Shown piece after piece: positions 47,301-55,945 of a stretch of 64,000 nucleotides of DNA. Each line of letters opens with the position of its first letter. Position 1 is the first letter of the stretch. Under the pieces are notes generated by a model. The model worked only from the letters and a program-made list of their open reading frames with translations, ran no database searches and was not told the DNA's origin. The position numbers were made by a program, and so were the translations under genes. This DNA is from Stenotrophomonas maltophilia (GTDB lineage: Bacteria > Pseudomonadota > Gammaproteobacteria > Xanthomonadales > Xanthomonadaceae), in the NCBI RefSeq assembly GCF_003205835.1, contig NZ_CP029773.1:2326501-2390500 (forward strand), in the 5' to 3' direction.

Positions 47301-47340
47301 CAACGTCCCGCTCCCGCGGGATTTTTTGTGAGCGACGTTG
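47301..47340 (+). terminator. ars operon terminator
   Basis: CCCGC-TCCC-GCGGG is followed by ATTTTTT. An outer repeat CAACGTC (47301-47307) with GACGTTG (47334-47340) brackets it, so a longer stem can form. It lies 34 bases after the acr3 stop. Confidence 0.8.
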
Positions 47341-47400
47341 ATCGATAACTGAATAGGTGTGTGTCATCACGGTGTCACATAGAGGGTCCACCATTTCGTC

Positions 47401-47428
47401 ATGTCGACATATCTCGACATGTCGACAT
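47401..47428. promoter_or_regulatory. ArsR-type operator pair
   Basis: The palindrome ATGTCGACAT occurs twice, 47401-47410 and 47419-47428, with a further TCGACAT overlapping the second. They end 22 bases before the arsR-type gene at 47451. Repeated perfect palindromes next to a metalloregulator gene indicate autoregulation. Confidence 0.7.
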
Positions 47429-47450
47429 CTTGTGCAATTGGAGCACCGTG

Positions 47451-47885
47451 ATGGCCCAGCCCCAACGCGTCTTGGATTTTGATTACTTCGAACGGCGCTC
47501 ACTCAGCGCATCGATGTCGATCGACCATGCGCTGGATGCACTGTCGGCACTGAGCAACGGCGCACGTCTTGTGATCTTCCGCACGCTGGTGAACCACGAG
47601 CCGGAAGGACTGACCGCCGGTGTCCTGACCGACATGATGGGAATGCGGCACAACACCTTGTCTAACCATCTGGCCGTGCTGAGCCGAGGCGGATTGATCT
47701 GCGGCACCCGCGAAGGCCGCTTCGTGCGCTATCGCGCCTGCCTGGACGGCATGCATGGTTTGCTGGCCTTCCTGCTGGACGATTGCTGCGGCGGTCGTTC
47801 CGAGCTCTGTCTGCAGCCTCATCCCACCGATCCCGCCTGCGATTGCGTGGCGGAGGTCCCTGCCCCACCGCGGCCGCTCAAATAG
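47451..47885 (+). CDS. ArsR family metalloregulator
   Basis: 144 residues. HALDALSALSNGARLVIFRT and the recognition segment MRHNTLSNHLAVLSRGGLI form the winged helix. The C-terminal tail is Cys-rich (LLDDCCGGRSELCLQP, DPACDCVAEV), likely the metalloid ligands. It may control the downstream pst operon, itself and/or ars genes. Its operator pair lies directly upstream. Confidence 0.85.
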   Translation: MAQPQRVLDFDYFERRSLSASMSIDHALDALSALSNGARLVIFRTLVNHEPEGLTAGVLTDMMGMRHNTLSNHLAVLSRGGLICGTREGRFVRYRACLDGMHGLLAFLLDDCCGGRSELCLQPHPTDPACDCVAEVPAPPRPLK

Positions 47886-47960
47886 TCGTGTACCGCCCGG
47901 CTGGGGAGTCGGGGGTACCTAACCATCGCACCCATGCTCAACTGAACCTCGGCGACTTAC

Positions 47961-49013
47961 ATGTACCTGCGCCTCACTTTGCTTGCCGCCGCAACGCTCA
48001 GCATCCTCGCCTGCTCGCCGTCTGGAACACCTGCTTCCACTGGCCAGGACAGTGCCGGGGCATCTGCAAAAGCCGGCGAGCTCACCGGCATGGTGAGCAC
48101 GGACGGCTCATCGACCGTGTTTCCCGTCACCGAAGCGATGGCTGAAGAGTTCCAGAAAGAAAATGCCGGCATCAAAGTAACGGTCGGCATGTCAGGAACC
48201 GGCGGCGGCTTCAAGAAGTTCTGTCGCGGTGAAACCGACATCTCCAATGCGTCGCGCCCGATCAAGGGTGAGGAGAAGGAAGCCTGCAAGGCCGCTGGCG
48301 TAGAGTACATCGAGCTGCCAGTCGCGATGGACGCTCTGACAGTCGTGGTCAACCCACAGAACACCTGGGCCAATGACCTCACCGTCGACGAACTGAAGGC
48401 CATGTGGGTCCCTGAAGCACAGGGCAAGATCACCAACTGGAACCAGATCCGTCCGAGCTTCCCGGACAAGCCGCTGGTCCTCTACGGTGCAGGCACCGAT
48501 TCGGGCACCTACGACTATTTCACCGCTGCCATCGTTGGCAAGGAGCACTCCAGTCGCGGCGACTACACGGCCTCGGAGGACGACAACGTGCTGGTGCAGG
48601 GAGTCTCGGGTGATGCCAATGCACTGGGGTTCTTCGGTCTGGCCTATTACGAAGAAAACGCCGACAAGCTCAAGGCAGTAGGCATCAAGACCAACGCCGC
48701 CGCCCAGGCGGTCGCGCCCAGTGTCGAAACCGCGCGCTCCGGCCAGTATCAGCCTCTGTCGCGCCCGATCTTCATCTACGTAAGCAAGAAGGCCGCCGAA
48801 ACCAAGCCCGAAGTCGCGCGCTTTGTCGAGTTCTATCTGGACTCCAAGCACTCTGAGGGATTGGTGCAGGAGGTGGGCTACGTACCACTGCCGGAGAACG
48901 CGTTGGCCGCAATGCGCGAGCGCTTTGCAAAGCGAGAGATTGGCACCGGCTTCACTGGCTCGAAGATTGGCGTTTCCATCGACGAGCTGCTGAAAGAGAA
49001 GCTGGTTTACTGA
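47961..49013 (+). CDS. pstS: Phosphate-binding lipoprotein PstS
   Basis: 350 residues. Lipobox LSILACS (Cys 18) indicates attachment to a membrane on the periplasmic side. The phosphate-binding words are [20 protein letters not shown] near residue 45, [20 protein letters not shown] near residue 77 and [12 protein letters not shown] near residue 175. It delivers phosphate to PstCA. First gene of pstSCAB-phoU. Location next to the ars genes suggests selection for phosphate over arsenate. Confidence 0.93.
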   Translation: MYLRLTLLAAATLSILACSPSGTPASTGQDSAGASAKAGELTGMVSTDGSSTVFPVTEAMAEEFQKENAGIKVTVGMSGTGGGFKKFCRGETDISNASRPIKGEEKEACKAAGVEYIELPVAMDALTVVVNPQNTWANDLTVDELKAMWVPEAQGKITNWNQIRPSFPDKPLVLYGAGTDSGTYDYFTAAIVGKEHSSRGDYTASEDDNVLVQGVSGDANALGFFGLAYYEENADKLKAVGIKTNAAAQAVAPSVETARSGQYQPLSRPIFIYVSKKAAETKPEVARFVEFYLDSKHSEGLVQEVGYVPLPENALAAMRERFAKREIGTGFTGSKIGVSIDELLKEKLVY

Positions 49014-49063
49014 CAATCATGGTCGGCGCGCACAGCGATGTGCGCGCTGGCTGAGGCCGTCTG

Positions 49064-50008
49064 ATGAAAAGTAGTGGTTCCTTCCTCGATGTGGGTCCTG
49101 TCCCGCTTCAGCCAAGCGACGCATTCCTGCGCCGCCGCCATGCCATCGACACAGGCATTCGCCTGGTACTGTTCGTCGCAGCGGCGCTATCAGTTCTGGT
49201 CACCTTCGGCATCCTCTACGTCCTACTCAGTGAGAGCTTGAAGTTCTTCACTCAGGTCTCCATCGTGGACTTCCTGACCGATACGCAGTGGACGCCCGTC
49301 TTCGAAGAGAAGCACTTCGGGATCATGACACTACTGTCGGGTACGCTGATGACCACGGCCATTGCCTTGGTTGTTGCCGTGCCTGCCGGCACGATTCTCG
49401 CATTGTATCTCAGCGAGTTCGCCAAGCCCAGGCTCCGTGAAGCGGTAAAGCCGTTCCTTGAGCTCATTGCAGGCGTACCAACGGTCGCTTTCGGGTACTT
49501 CGCTCTGCTGTTCTTGACGCCCATCTTTCAATCCTTCATCCCGGGTCTGGCGCGCTTCAACCTGCTCGTGTCTGGGGTGGTCATCGGCATCATGATCTTG
49601 CCCTACATCGTATCCATGAGCGAAGACGCCATGCGCGCCGTGCCTGATTCGCTGCGTGAGGGGGCATACGCACTGGGATTCACCCGCCTGCAGACCGGAC
49701 TGAAGGTGGTGACGCCAGCTGCGCTCTCGGGCGTCACCGCCGCTTACCTGCTCGGAATGTCGCGGGCGGTCGGCGAGACTATGGTAGTGGCTATCGCTGC
49801 CGGCCAGCAGGCCAGGATCGCGACCAATCCGCTCGAGGGTGCAGCAACTATCACCTCATACATCGTGCAGTTGAGCATGGGCGATCTTCCACATGAGTCG
49901 ATTGCCTATCAGACCATCTTCGCCGCCGGACTGACGCTTTTCGCACTTACGTTCAGTTTCAACCTCTTCGCCTTCTGGCTTCGCAAGCGCTACCGGGAGG
50001 CCTACTGA
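49064..50008 (+). CDS. pstC: Phosphate ABC transporter permease PstC
   Basis: 314 residues, six membrane helices. The conserved permease motif is seen as AVPDSLREGAYALGFTRLQT (EAA loop) near residue 194, followed by GMSRAVGETMVVAIAAGQQA. It forms the inner-membrane channel with PstA, and its stop overlaps the pstA start by one base. The N-terminal 30 residues are cytoplasmic. Confidence 0.93.
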   Translation: MKSSGSFLDVGPVPLQPSDAFLRRRHAIDTGIRLVLFVAAALSVLVTFGILYVLLSESLKFFTQVSIVDFLTDTQWTPVFEEKHFGIMTLLSGTLMTTAIALVVAVPAGTILALYLSEFAKPRLREAVKPFLELIAGVPTVAFGYFALLFLTPIFQSFIPGLARFNLLVSGVVIGIMILPYIVSMSEDAMRAVPDSLREGAYALGFTRLQTGLKVVTPAALSGVTAAYLLGMSRAVGETMVVAIAAGQQARIATNPLEGAATITSYIVQLSMGDLPHESIAYQTIFAAGLTLFALTFSFNLFAFWLRKRYREAY

Positions 50009-50937
50009 TGCGCGACCACATCGAGCCCATGGGCCTTGACGATGCTGCAATTACACGGCGCGCACGAGTTTCAGACTTGTGCTTCACCGTGCTCGGGCTG
50101 CTGGTACTGTTCCTGACCCTGACCATTCTGATGGCGCTTGTAGCCGACTTCGTAGTCGACGGCGCGGCCAGACTCACTCCAGACTTTTTCACCAACTTCC
50201 CCTCTCGCCGACCTGAGTCGGCCGGTATTCTCTCGGCTTGGATCGGTACTTGCCTTGTTATGCTGGTGACCGGGGTTCTTGCCGTGCCGGTGGGGGTCGC
50301 CGCAGGCGTCTATCTTGAGGAATACGCCCCGAAGCACTGGGTCACCGACTTTATTGAGGTCAATGTCACCAACCTTGCTGGCGTTCCTTCGATTATCTTC
50401 GGACTGCTGGCGCTGGGGCTCTTCGTCCAGATGTTCGGGCTCGGCCAGACGATCCTGGTCGCGGGCATGACGCTTGCTCTGCTGATCCTGCCCATCATCA
50501 TTGTCGCGACCCGCGAGTCACTGCGCGCCATTCCTCAAGACATCCGCGAGGCTGCTTTCGGGCTGGGGGCAGATCAGTGGCAGACCGTCAGCATCTTTCT
50601 GCTTCCCGCCGCGCGTCCGGGCATCCTGACCGGCGCCATCGTGGGCATGTCGCGGGCCATTGGCGAGACCGCGCCGATCATCACCATCGGCGCACTGACG
50701 TTCATTGCCTTCCTGCCGCCGTCACCAATCCAGGCATCTGCTCCCCTCATCAGTTTTGAATGGCTCAGCTCCCCCTTCACCGTGATGCCCATCCAGATGT
50801 TCAACTGGGTGTCGCGACCGCAGGCTGGCTTTCACGTGAATGCAGCCGCCGCCGGGCTGGTGCTGCTGGGCATGACCCTGCTGATGAACGGCTTTGCAAT
50901 CTGGCTGCGTTACCGCCTTCGCCGCCGCTTGCGGTGA
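50008..50937 (+). CDS. pstA: Phosphate ABC transporter permease PstA
   Basis: 309 residues, six membrane helices. The EAA loop [20 protein letters not shown] near residue 173 and [20 protein letters not shown] near residue 214 are diagnostic. [19 protein letters not shown] near residue 120 is a core channel segment. Its ATG overlaps the pstC stop, so the two are made in equal amounts. Confidence 0.93.
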   Translation: MRDHIEPMGLDDAAITRRARVSDLCFTVLGLLVLFLTLTILMALVADFVVDGAARLTPDFFTNFPSRRPESAGILSAWIGTCLVMLVTGVLAVPVGVAAGVYLEEYAPKHWVTDFIEVNVTNLAGVPSIIFGLLALGLFVQMFGLGQTILVAGMTLALLILPIIIVATRESLRAIPQDIREAAFGLGADQWQTVSIFLLPAARPGILTGAIVGMSRAIGETAPIITIGALTFIAFLPPSPIQASAPLISFEWLSSPFTVMPIQMFNWVSRPQAGFHVNAAAAGLVLLGMTLLMNGFAIWLRYRLRRRLR

Positions 50938-50951
50938 TCCACGGAGACAAC

Positions 50952-51779
50952 ATGAATCACTCGACCATCTCAATTCCGGTTCCCGTGGCCGAACGCACCT
51001 CAACCCCCGCGCACGATGCGAAGGTGCGTGCTGAGGTCCGTGGGCTTGACTTCCATTACGACAAGTTCCACGCGCTGAAGGACATCAACCTGTCGATCGG
51101 CAGCAATCAGGTCACTGCGCTGATCGGCCCCTCGGGCTGCGGCAAAAGTACGCTACTGCGCTGCTTCAACCGGATGCATGACCTGTATCCGAACAACCGG
51201 TACTCCGGCGCGATTACCCTCATGCCGGAGAACCTGAATATCGTAGGGCCGGATGTGGACCCGATGCGCGTGAGGCTGCGCATTGGCATGGTTTTTCAGA
51301 AGCCAAATCCGTTCCCGAAATCAATCTTTGACAACGTGGTCTCAGGGATCATGATTCGCGGTGTGCGCAACAAATCAGTTGTCACTGAGCATGTCGAACG
51401 CGCATTGCGCGGAGCTGCGCTCTGGGATGAGGTGAAGGACAGGCTAGGTAAGTCAGCATTCGAGTTATCCGGCGGTCAGCAGCAGCGTCTGTGCATAGCC
51501 AGGGCGCTCGCGCCCAACCCCGAGATCATTCTCTTTGATGAACCCACATCTGCACTCGATCCCATTGCAACTGCGCGGATTGAAGAGCTGATCGACGAGT
51601 TGCGTGCGCAGTACACTATCGTCATTGTTACCCACAACATGCAGCAGGCTGCGCGGATTTCGGACAGGACGGCATTCATGCACATGGGACAGCTCATTGA
51701 GAGTGGCCCTACGGCGGAGTTTTTTACCAATCCGAAAGAGCAGAAGACCCACGAGTACATCACCGGCCGTTTCGGCTGA
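50952..51779 (+). CDS. pstB: Phosphate ABC transporter ATPase PstB
   Basis: 275 residues from ATG 50952 (GGAGA upstream). Walker [10 protein letters not shown] near residue 58, Q-loop [10 protein letters not shown], signature [16 protein letters not shown] near residue 173, Walker [13 protein letters not shown] near residue 193 and the switch histidine in IVTHNMQQA. All ATPase motifs are intact. The first 30 residues are an extension usual in this family. Confidence 0.94.
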   Translation: MNHSTISIPVPVAERTSTPAHDAKVRAEVRGLDFHYDKFHALKDINLSIGSNQVTALIGPSGCGKSTLLRCFNRMHDLYPNNRYSGAITLMPENLNIVGPDVDPMRVRLRIGMVFQKPNPFPKSIFDNVVSGIMIRGVRNKSVVTEHVERALRGAALWDEVKDRLGKSAFELSGGQQQRLCIARALAPNPEIILFDEPTSALDPIATARIEELIDELRAQYTIVIVTHNMQQAARISDRTAFMHMGQLIESGPTAEFFTNPKEQKTHEYITGRFG

Positions 51780-51791
51780 GGAGCAAAGGTC

Positions 51792-52517
51792 ATGACCGAC
51801 CATATTGTCCAGTCTTTCGATGTAGAGCTGCGGGGGCTTACTTCACACATCCTTGAGCTCGGCGTCCTTGCCGAACAGCAGCTTACGGATGCCGTCTGGT
51901 CGCTACGGCGTGGCAACGAGCAAATGGCCAAGGAAGTGGCAGAGCGTGAGGAGCGACTGAACCGGCTTGCGGCGCAGATTGATAGCGACGCTGTGAGCAT
52001 GATCGCGCGTAGACAGCCGCTGGCGATCGACCTTCGCCATGTGATGGCGGCAATCCGAATTAGTTCAAACCTGGAGCGCGTGGGCGATCTTGCTTACAAC
52101 ATTGCCAAACGCTCGATGGCAATGAGCGAGGCTCCGATACCAGCAGAGCTTGCGGAGCCTATGCAGCGTATGGCCGAGCTCACGCTATTACAGCTGAAAT
52201 CAGCGCGGGAGTCCTTTGCCACGATGGACATTCATTCGGCTTATCGCGTTTGGGAGGAAGATGCAGTAATTGACGCGATGCACACGATCTTGTTCAAGGA
52301 TATCGTCCAATGCATGGCCGACGACCGCGCCTCTGCATTTGACTTAGCTCACCTCCTGTTTGTCGTGAAAAATATCGAGCGGGTTGGTGACCACGCAACC
52401 AACATAGCCGAGGACGTCGTATACATGGTTAGCGGAGCGTTACCCATCGGCAAACGCCCCAAGATGGATGAAAGCACCCTGCCCAGGGCGGGAAGTGACA
52501 ACCTCGGCAACAGCTAA
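51792..52517 (+). CDS. phoU: Phosphate signalling protein PhoU
   Basis: 241 residues, two three-helix PhoU repeats. The metal-binding words are recognisable: AIRISSNLERVGDLAYNIAK near residue 90 and VVKNIERVGDHATNIAEDVV near residue 195 (E/DxxxD). PhoU links PstSCAB to the PhoR/PhoB system. Last gene of the operon, 12 bases after pstB. The 150 bases that follow carry a weak hairpin (TTGGGC...GCCCAA) and no gene. Confidence 0.93.
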   Translation: MTDHIVQSFDVELRGLTSHILELGVLAEQQLTDAVWSLRRGNEQMAKEVAEREERLNRLAAQIDSDAVSMIARRQPLAIDLRHVMAAIRISSNLERVGDLAYNIAKRSMAMSEAPIPAELAEPMQRMAELTLLQLKSARESFATMDIHSAYRVWEEDAVIDAMHTILFKDIVQCMADDRASAFDLAHLLFVVKNIERVGDHATNIAEDVVYMVSGALPIGKRPKMDESTLPRAGSDNLGNS

Positions 52518-52670
52518 AAAACCCACTATCCCTGCATATTGGGCCGCTGCGCCCAACGGCGACGAGGTCGGAGAGCCGTTTTGTGACGACGGGACCACCT
52601 CCTTCCCCAGATTTCACGTTGCACCGTGCAACGGGTTATCTATCGCATGGTGTTGTGGCACCATGGAGGG

Positions 52671-53222
52671 ATGGCGGTGACATATTACTTTCTTGATACC
52701 GAGTGGTCCGATGTATTGGGCGCTGAGTTGGTCAGCCTCGCGTTGGTCCGGGAGGATGGGGAGCAGGACTTTTACGCCGAACGTGCCGATCTTTCCGAAA
52801 CGCCGACCGATTTTGTTCGCCAGGCCGTATACCCGCTGCTGACCCGCGGAAATGCGGCCATGTCGGATGCGGCTTTCACCACGGCGCTTCGTGCCTTTTT
52901 GGGGTCGGTTGCGACGCCAGCGGTGATGGCGGACTACCCAAACGACTTGCACCTCTTGCAGTACGCCTTGGATGGCTTTGAACTGCCTGACGAGCAGGCT
53001 GCAGCCTGCGGCCCAATTCCCACCCCCATCCTGACGCGCATGCTGAAGGACGGCCTCACGGGAATGCTGGTAGAAGATTGGTTCGCCGCACATCCGGAGC
53101 AAAACGCCAAGCGCCATCACGCGCTGGTGGATGCGCAGGCGTTGCGGATGGCGTGGCTGGTCGCTACCGATCGCCTGCCGCCGCCAGCATGGGCCAAGTC
53201 GTACCGGCGACTCAGGGTATAG
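52671..53222 (+). CDS. DEDDh-type 3'-5' exoribonuclease-like protein
   Basis: 183 residues from ATG 52671 (GGAGGG 6 bases upstream). FLDTEWSDVLGAELVSLALV near residue 6 supplies the first D and E, ADYPNDLHLLQYAL near residue 97 the second D, and HHALVDAQALRMAW near residue 158 the H...D pair. This is the layout of small RNase T-like exonucleases (Rv2179c type). It trims 3' ends of RNA by family analogy. It stands alone. Confidence 0.7.
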   Translation: MAVTYYFLDTEWSDVLGAELVSLALVREDGEQDFYAERADLSETPTDFVRQAVYPLLTRGNAAMSDAAFTTALRAFLGSVATPAVMADYPNDLHLLQYALDGFELPDEQAAACGPIPTPILTRMLKDGLTGMLVEDWFAAHPEQNAKRHHALVDAQALRMAWLVATDRLPPPAWAKSYRRLRV

Positions 53223-53329
53223 AGGCTCTGCTGGCTTTGAAGCTATGAGCGAATTGGGTATGCTTGCGCCATGAGTCACATCTGCCAGCTCGACCACCGA
53301 ATACCGGCGTGATCGCATTGATGGATCAC

Positions 53330-53432
53330 GCCCCTGTTGCTCATGTTGGTCAGAGCGCCGGCCTTATACCCCGGTGAGAGCACGCGCCAGATGAGCGCGT
53401 ACACGTCGGTTCGATTCCGACCAGGGGCACCA
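53330..53432 (+). tRNA. Atypical tRNA-like gene, anticodon UAU (Ile) with long variable region
   Basis: Acceptor GCCCCTG pairs perfectly with CAGGGGC, followed by A and an encoded CCA. D-arm GCTC/GAGC, T-arm GTCGG-TTCGATT-CCGAC. The anticodon stem CCGGC/CCCGG has a C-C mismatch next to the loop CTTATAC, which gives anticodon TAT at 53365-53367. Between anticodon stem and T-stem lie 30 bases containing a CGCGC/GCGCG stem, longer than a normal class I or II variable arm. It may be a rare tRNA-Ile or a non-functional copy. Confidence 0.65.
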
Positions 53433-53435
53433 CCG

Positions 53436-54062
53436 TCAACGACGGAAGAATGCTTCTACTTGCGCGCCATGGCAGCGCTTGTACTTGCTGCCGCTGCCAC
53501 ACAGGCACGGCGCATGCTCGCGGAGTCCCGCGCCGAGTGACTGGCCCAGGAAATCCCTCGCCTGTAGCAGGGGCTGGATTTCGTTGGCCGGGACGCTCAC
53601 CTCTCCGTATTGAGATGCGCGCTCGCCGCGGCTCATCACCTGGACAATTGCTTCGGACATTTGGATGAAGTGCTTGATCAGCAGGTCATCGCGCAGCGGC
53701 ATGCGGACATTGTCGATCGACACGCCCTCATAGCGCCTGCGCGGATCCGGCACGAAAAGAATGCGCCTCTCGCCTTCGGGCTTTGGCGTGATGTCGATCA
53801 TTTCCCCTGCGGGGCTGACCCACACCGCGTGGAATTCTGCCTCGACCAGCACGTGCGGCCATTCCCATAGCTGCCATCCGCACAGCATCTGACCACCGTC
53901 GCGCGCGACCTTGGCCTGCACATTGGGGAAGCACTCGTGCACGATCGCATCGGCTTCTGGCTGCACAGGGAGATAGACCGGCTCTGCGCCGCGCACGACC
54001 GAATCGGTTAAGCGCCGCACCGCACGGGTGATTTCGGGGGGTGTGGTGGTGACTACGCTCAT
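53436..54062 (-). CDS. SEC-C motif protein
   Basis: 208 residues ending in CLCGSGSKYKRCHG, the SEC-C zinc-binding motif found at the end of SecA and in many small proteins. The first 165 residues (VECFPNVQAKVARDGGQ region; MLCGWQLWEWPHVLVEAEF near residue 58; DPRRRYEGVSIDNVRMPL near residue 105) form a domain of unknown function shared by SEC-C proteins of this size. The motif may bind Zn and contact a partner protein. Its stop lies directly after the tRNA. Confidence 0.8.
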   Translation of the reverse strand: MSVVTTTPPEITRAVRRLTDSVVRGAEPVYLPVQPEADAIVHECFPNVQAKVARDGGQMLCGWQLWEWPHVLVEAEFHAVWVSPAGEMIDITPKPEGERRILFVPDPRRRYEGVSIDNVRMPLRDDLLIKHFIQMSEAIVQVMSRGERASQYGEVSVPANEIQPLLQARDFLGQSLGAGLREHAPCLCGSGSKYKRCHGAQVEAFFRR

Positions 54063-54104
54063 GGCAAAGCTCCTTGCGATCGTGGCGGATGTTCCGTTCC
54101 TAGG

Positions 54105-55157
54105 CTATGACCCCGGCGTCTCTTCCGATGAGATCCGCTTGGCTCCTTTGCCGCCGGCACTGGCTGGCTGCAGCTGGGCAAGCAGCGGCTCCAAGGTGCT
54201 CAGGCGCACAGTGGCGCGTAGGGTCTCCGCCTCGGCGTGCTCGCGTCGTTCGCGCTCCTGGACCAGCTCGGTCCGGGCTTGCGCGAGCTCCTGTCGAGTC
54301 ACTTCCAAGGCCTGAGTGTCTTGGCTCCATCGCACCTGCAGCGCCTGGTATTCGGCCGCCGTCAGGCGCAGCGCATCGAGCTCGCCCTGCTGTGACTGGA
54401 TGGTCTGGCGCAGCTGCGCCACCTCCCTTTCCAGGCGGGTGTGGCGCTCCAGCCACTGGCCATTTTCCCGGTTGAGCTGCACCAGGTCGTGGTTCTTGGC
54501 TGTCAATGCTTCGTTGGCCTGGCGCAGAGCGACCTGCAGTTCCTGCACCTGGTGCTCGTGCCGGCGTTGCTCCTGCTCGCGCTGGTCTTTGACCGATGTG
54601 CGGTAGTGCTCAAGGGCTTCCCTGGCATGCTCGTGCTTCTGCTCCAGGGAGCGTGCGTGGCTTTCGTGCTCTGCCAGCCGCGCCGTGAGGCCCTCAATGC
54701 GTTCCTGCAGTTGTGCCAGCTCGGTGGTGCGGCTGGCCACCTCGTCCCTGGCGGCTTCGCCCGCCTCGCGTTCTGTCTGCAGAGCTGTCTCGGTGCGCTG
54801 AAGCTGCGCGCTGAGATTGCCGGCCTCCTGCCGGGCCTGTTCCAAGGCTTGGGTGCGCTCGTGCAGCTCGGCCTGGAACCGTTCCTGTGCCTGCGCGACC
54901 ATCGTTTCGGCCTCGGCATGCAGCCGCTCGGCCAGGCGAGCCACCAGGTCCTGCAGGGCGTCGCTGACCGCGATCTTGGCGCCCACGCCGTGCCCTTCCT
55001 CCTCTTCCAGTTCCTTCAAGTAGCGGTGGATGGTTGTTTTGGACCCGGTATTGCCCAGTGCCACGCGTACCGCGTCCACCGAGGGGTTCTTGCCTTCGGC
55101 CCGGAGACTGTCCCGGGCGCGTTGCACATCGCTTTTGTACAAGCCAGAACGCGCCAT
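54105..55157 (-). CDS. KfrA-type DNA-binding coiled-coil protein
   Basis: 350 residues from ATG 55157. The N-terminal KfrA_N domain (YKSDVQRARDSLRAEGKNPS, ALGNTGSKTTIHRYLKELE) binds DNA as a winged helix. From residue about 75 to 330 the protein is one long alpha-helical coiled coil rich in Glu, Gln and Arg. KfrA proteins come from IncP-type plasmids, where they repress their own gene and help segregation. Presence here suggests an integrated plasmid or ICE segment. Palindromes upstream fit autoregulation. Confidence 0.85.
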   Translation of the reverse strand: MARSGLYKSDVQRARDSLRAEGKNPSVDAVRVALGNTGSKTTIHRYLKELEEEEGHGVGAKIAVSDALQDLVARLAERLHAEAETMVAQAQERFQAELHERTQALEQARQEAGNLSAQLQRTETALQTEREAGEAARDEVASRTTELAQLQERIEGLTARLAEHESHARSLEQKHEHAREALEHYRTSVKDQREQEQRRHEHQVQELQVALRQANEALTAKNHDLVQLNRENGQWLERHTRLEREVAQLRQTIQSQQGELDALRLTAAEYQALQVRWSQDTQALEVTRQELAQARTELVQERERREHAEAETLRATVRLSTLEPLLAQLQPASAGGKGAKRISSEETPGS

Positions 55158-55178
55158 TCGCCCTCTCACGTGTATTTC

Positions 55179-55202
55179 GTAATGTATTACATACCATGTA
55201 AT
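55179..55202. promoter_or_regulatory. KfrA operator-like palindromes
   Basis: Two overlapping perfect inverted repeats, GTAAT-GT-ATTAC (55179-55190) and ATTACAT-ACC-ATGTAAT (55186-55202), flanked by TTCGTA direct repeats. They start 22 bases before the kfrA-type start on its 5' side. The rest of the 324-base gap to 55482 holds only the inverted repeat at 55252. Confidence 0.65.
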
Positions 55203-55251
55203 TTCGTACTACTCAACGGCTGGACAAACCGAGCCGGGGACCTCGGCTTCA

Positions 55252-55278
55252 GGCGGGATAATATTGAATTATCCCGCC
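55252..55278. repeat. Perfect 11-base inverted repeat
   Basis: GGCGGGATAAT-ATTGA-ATTATCCCGCC. No T-run follows, so it is more likely a protein-binding site or element end than a terminator. It lies between the kfrA-type gene and the copper operon. Confidence 0.6.
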
Positions 55279-55481
55279 TCAGGCTCCGCCCGACGCGTCA
55301 GACAGACGTCACGCAGTACGAAACCACCCAATCCCCGGGAACTTCCGGAATGCGCCGCGCTTCCAAGCAGCAGTCCGCAGCGTTATGCTCACTTGGCAAT
55401 GCTCTCTTCCTTGGCCCCTGTCACGCGTAACCAGCGCTCGTTTGCTCGGGTTGTTGCCGCGTTGCATTGCGAGGGTCACCG

Positions 55482-55874
55482 ATGAAGCTGCGTGCATTCC
55501 GGACCCGTTCGCTCCGCCTGCGCTTTGCCTGGCTGGCATTGCTGGCGCTGTTGTTCCAGCAGGTCGCGCTGGCCGCTTATGCGTGCCCCGTCAGCGAAAC
55601 GCCCCCGGCGCCTCAGATGGTCATGGCTGGCTGCGAAGGCATGGAGATGCCCGATCCGCAGGCGCCGGCGCTGTGCGATCAGCACTGCCAGCGCGACCAC
55701 GTCACCAGCCCGGACGCAAAGGCGCCACAAGTGCCTCCGCTGGCCCTGCCACCGTTGCACTTCGCTTTGACCTCGGCCTTGCTGCCGCCGGTGGAAGCCC
55801 AGTACTACGAAGACGTGCCCACCTGCCGGTCCGACCCACCGCCGGCGCAGCGCTTCTGTAGCCTGCAGATCTAG
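55482..55874 (+). CDS. Small secreted copper-operon protein
   Basis: 130 residues. A signal peptide (FAWLALLALLFQQVALAAYA) is followed by a Cys/His/Met-rich mature part (PQMVMAGCEGMEMPD, LCDQHCQRDH) that could bind Cu or Ag. I do not recognise a named family; similar short proteins open czc/cus-type operons in this group (CzcI-like position). It precedes cusC by 71 bases on the same strand. Confidence 0.6.
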   Translation: MKLRAFRTRSLRLRFAWLALLALLFQQVALAAYACPVSETPPAPQMVMAGCEGMEMPDPQAPALCDQHCQRDHVTSPDAKAPQVPPLALPPLHFALTSALLPPVEAQYYEDVPTCRSDPPPAQRFCSLQI

Positions 55875-55945
55875 ACCCCGACCGCGACCCGTTCTCGCGC
55901 TGCCGATGCCGGCGGCGCGCTCGTCGTTGCGTGTTCGGAGGTCTC

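Noticed and set aside
46284..47303. 339-residue His/Gln-rich minus-strand frame
   Set aside because: Mirror of the ACR3 gene; no fold-like pattern and no ribosome site.
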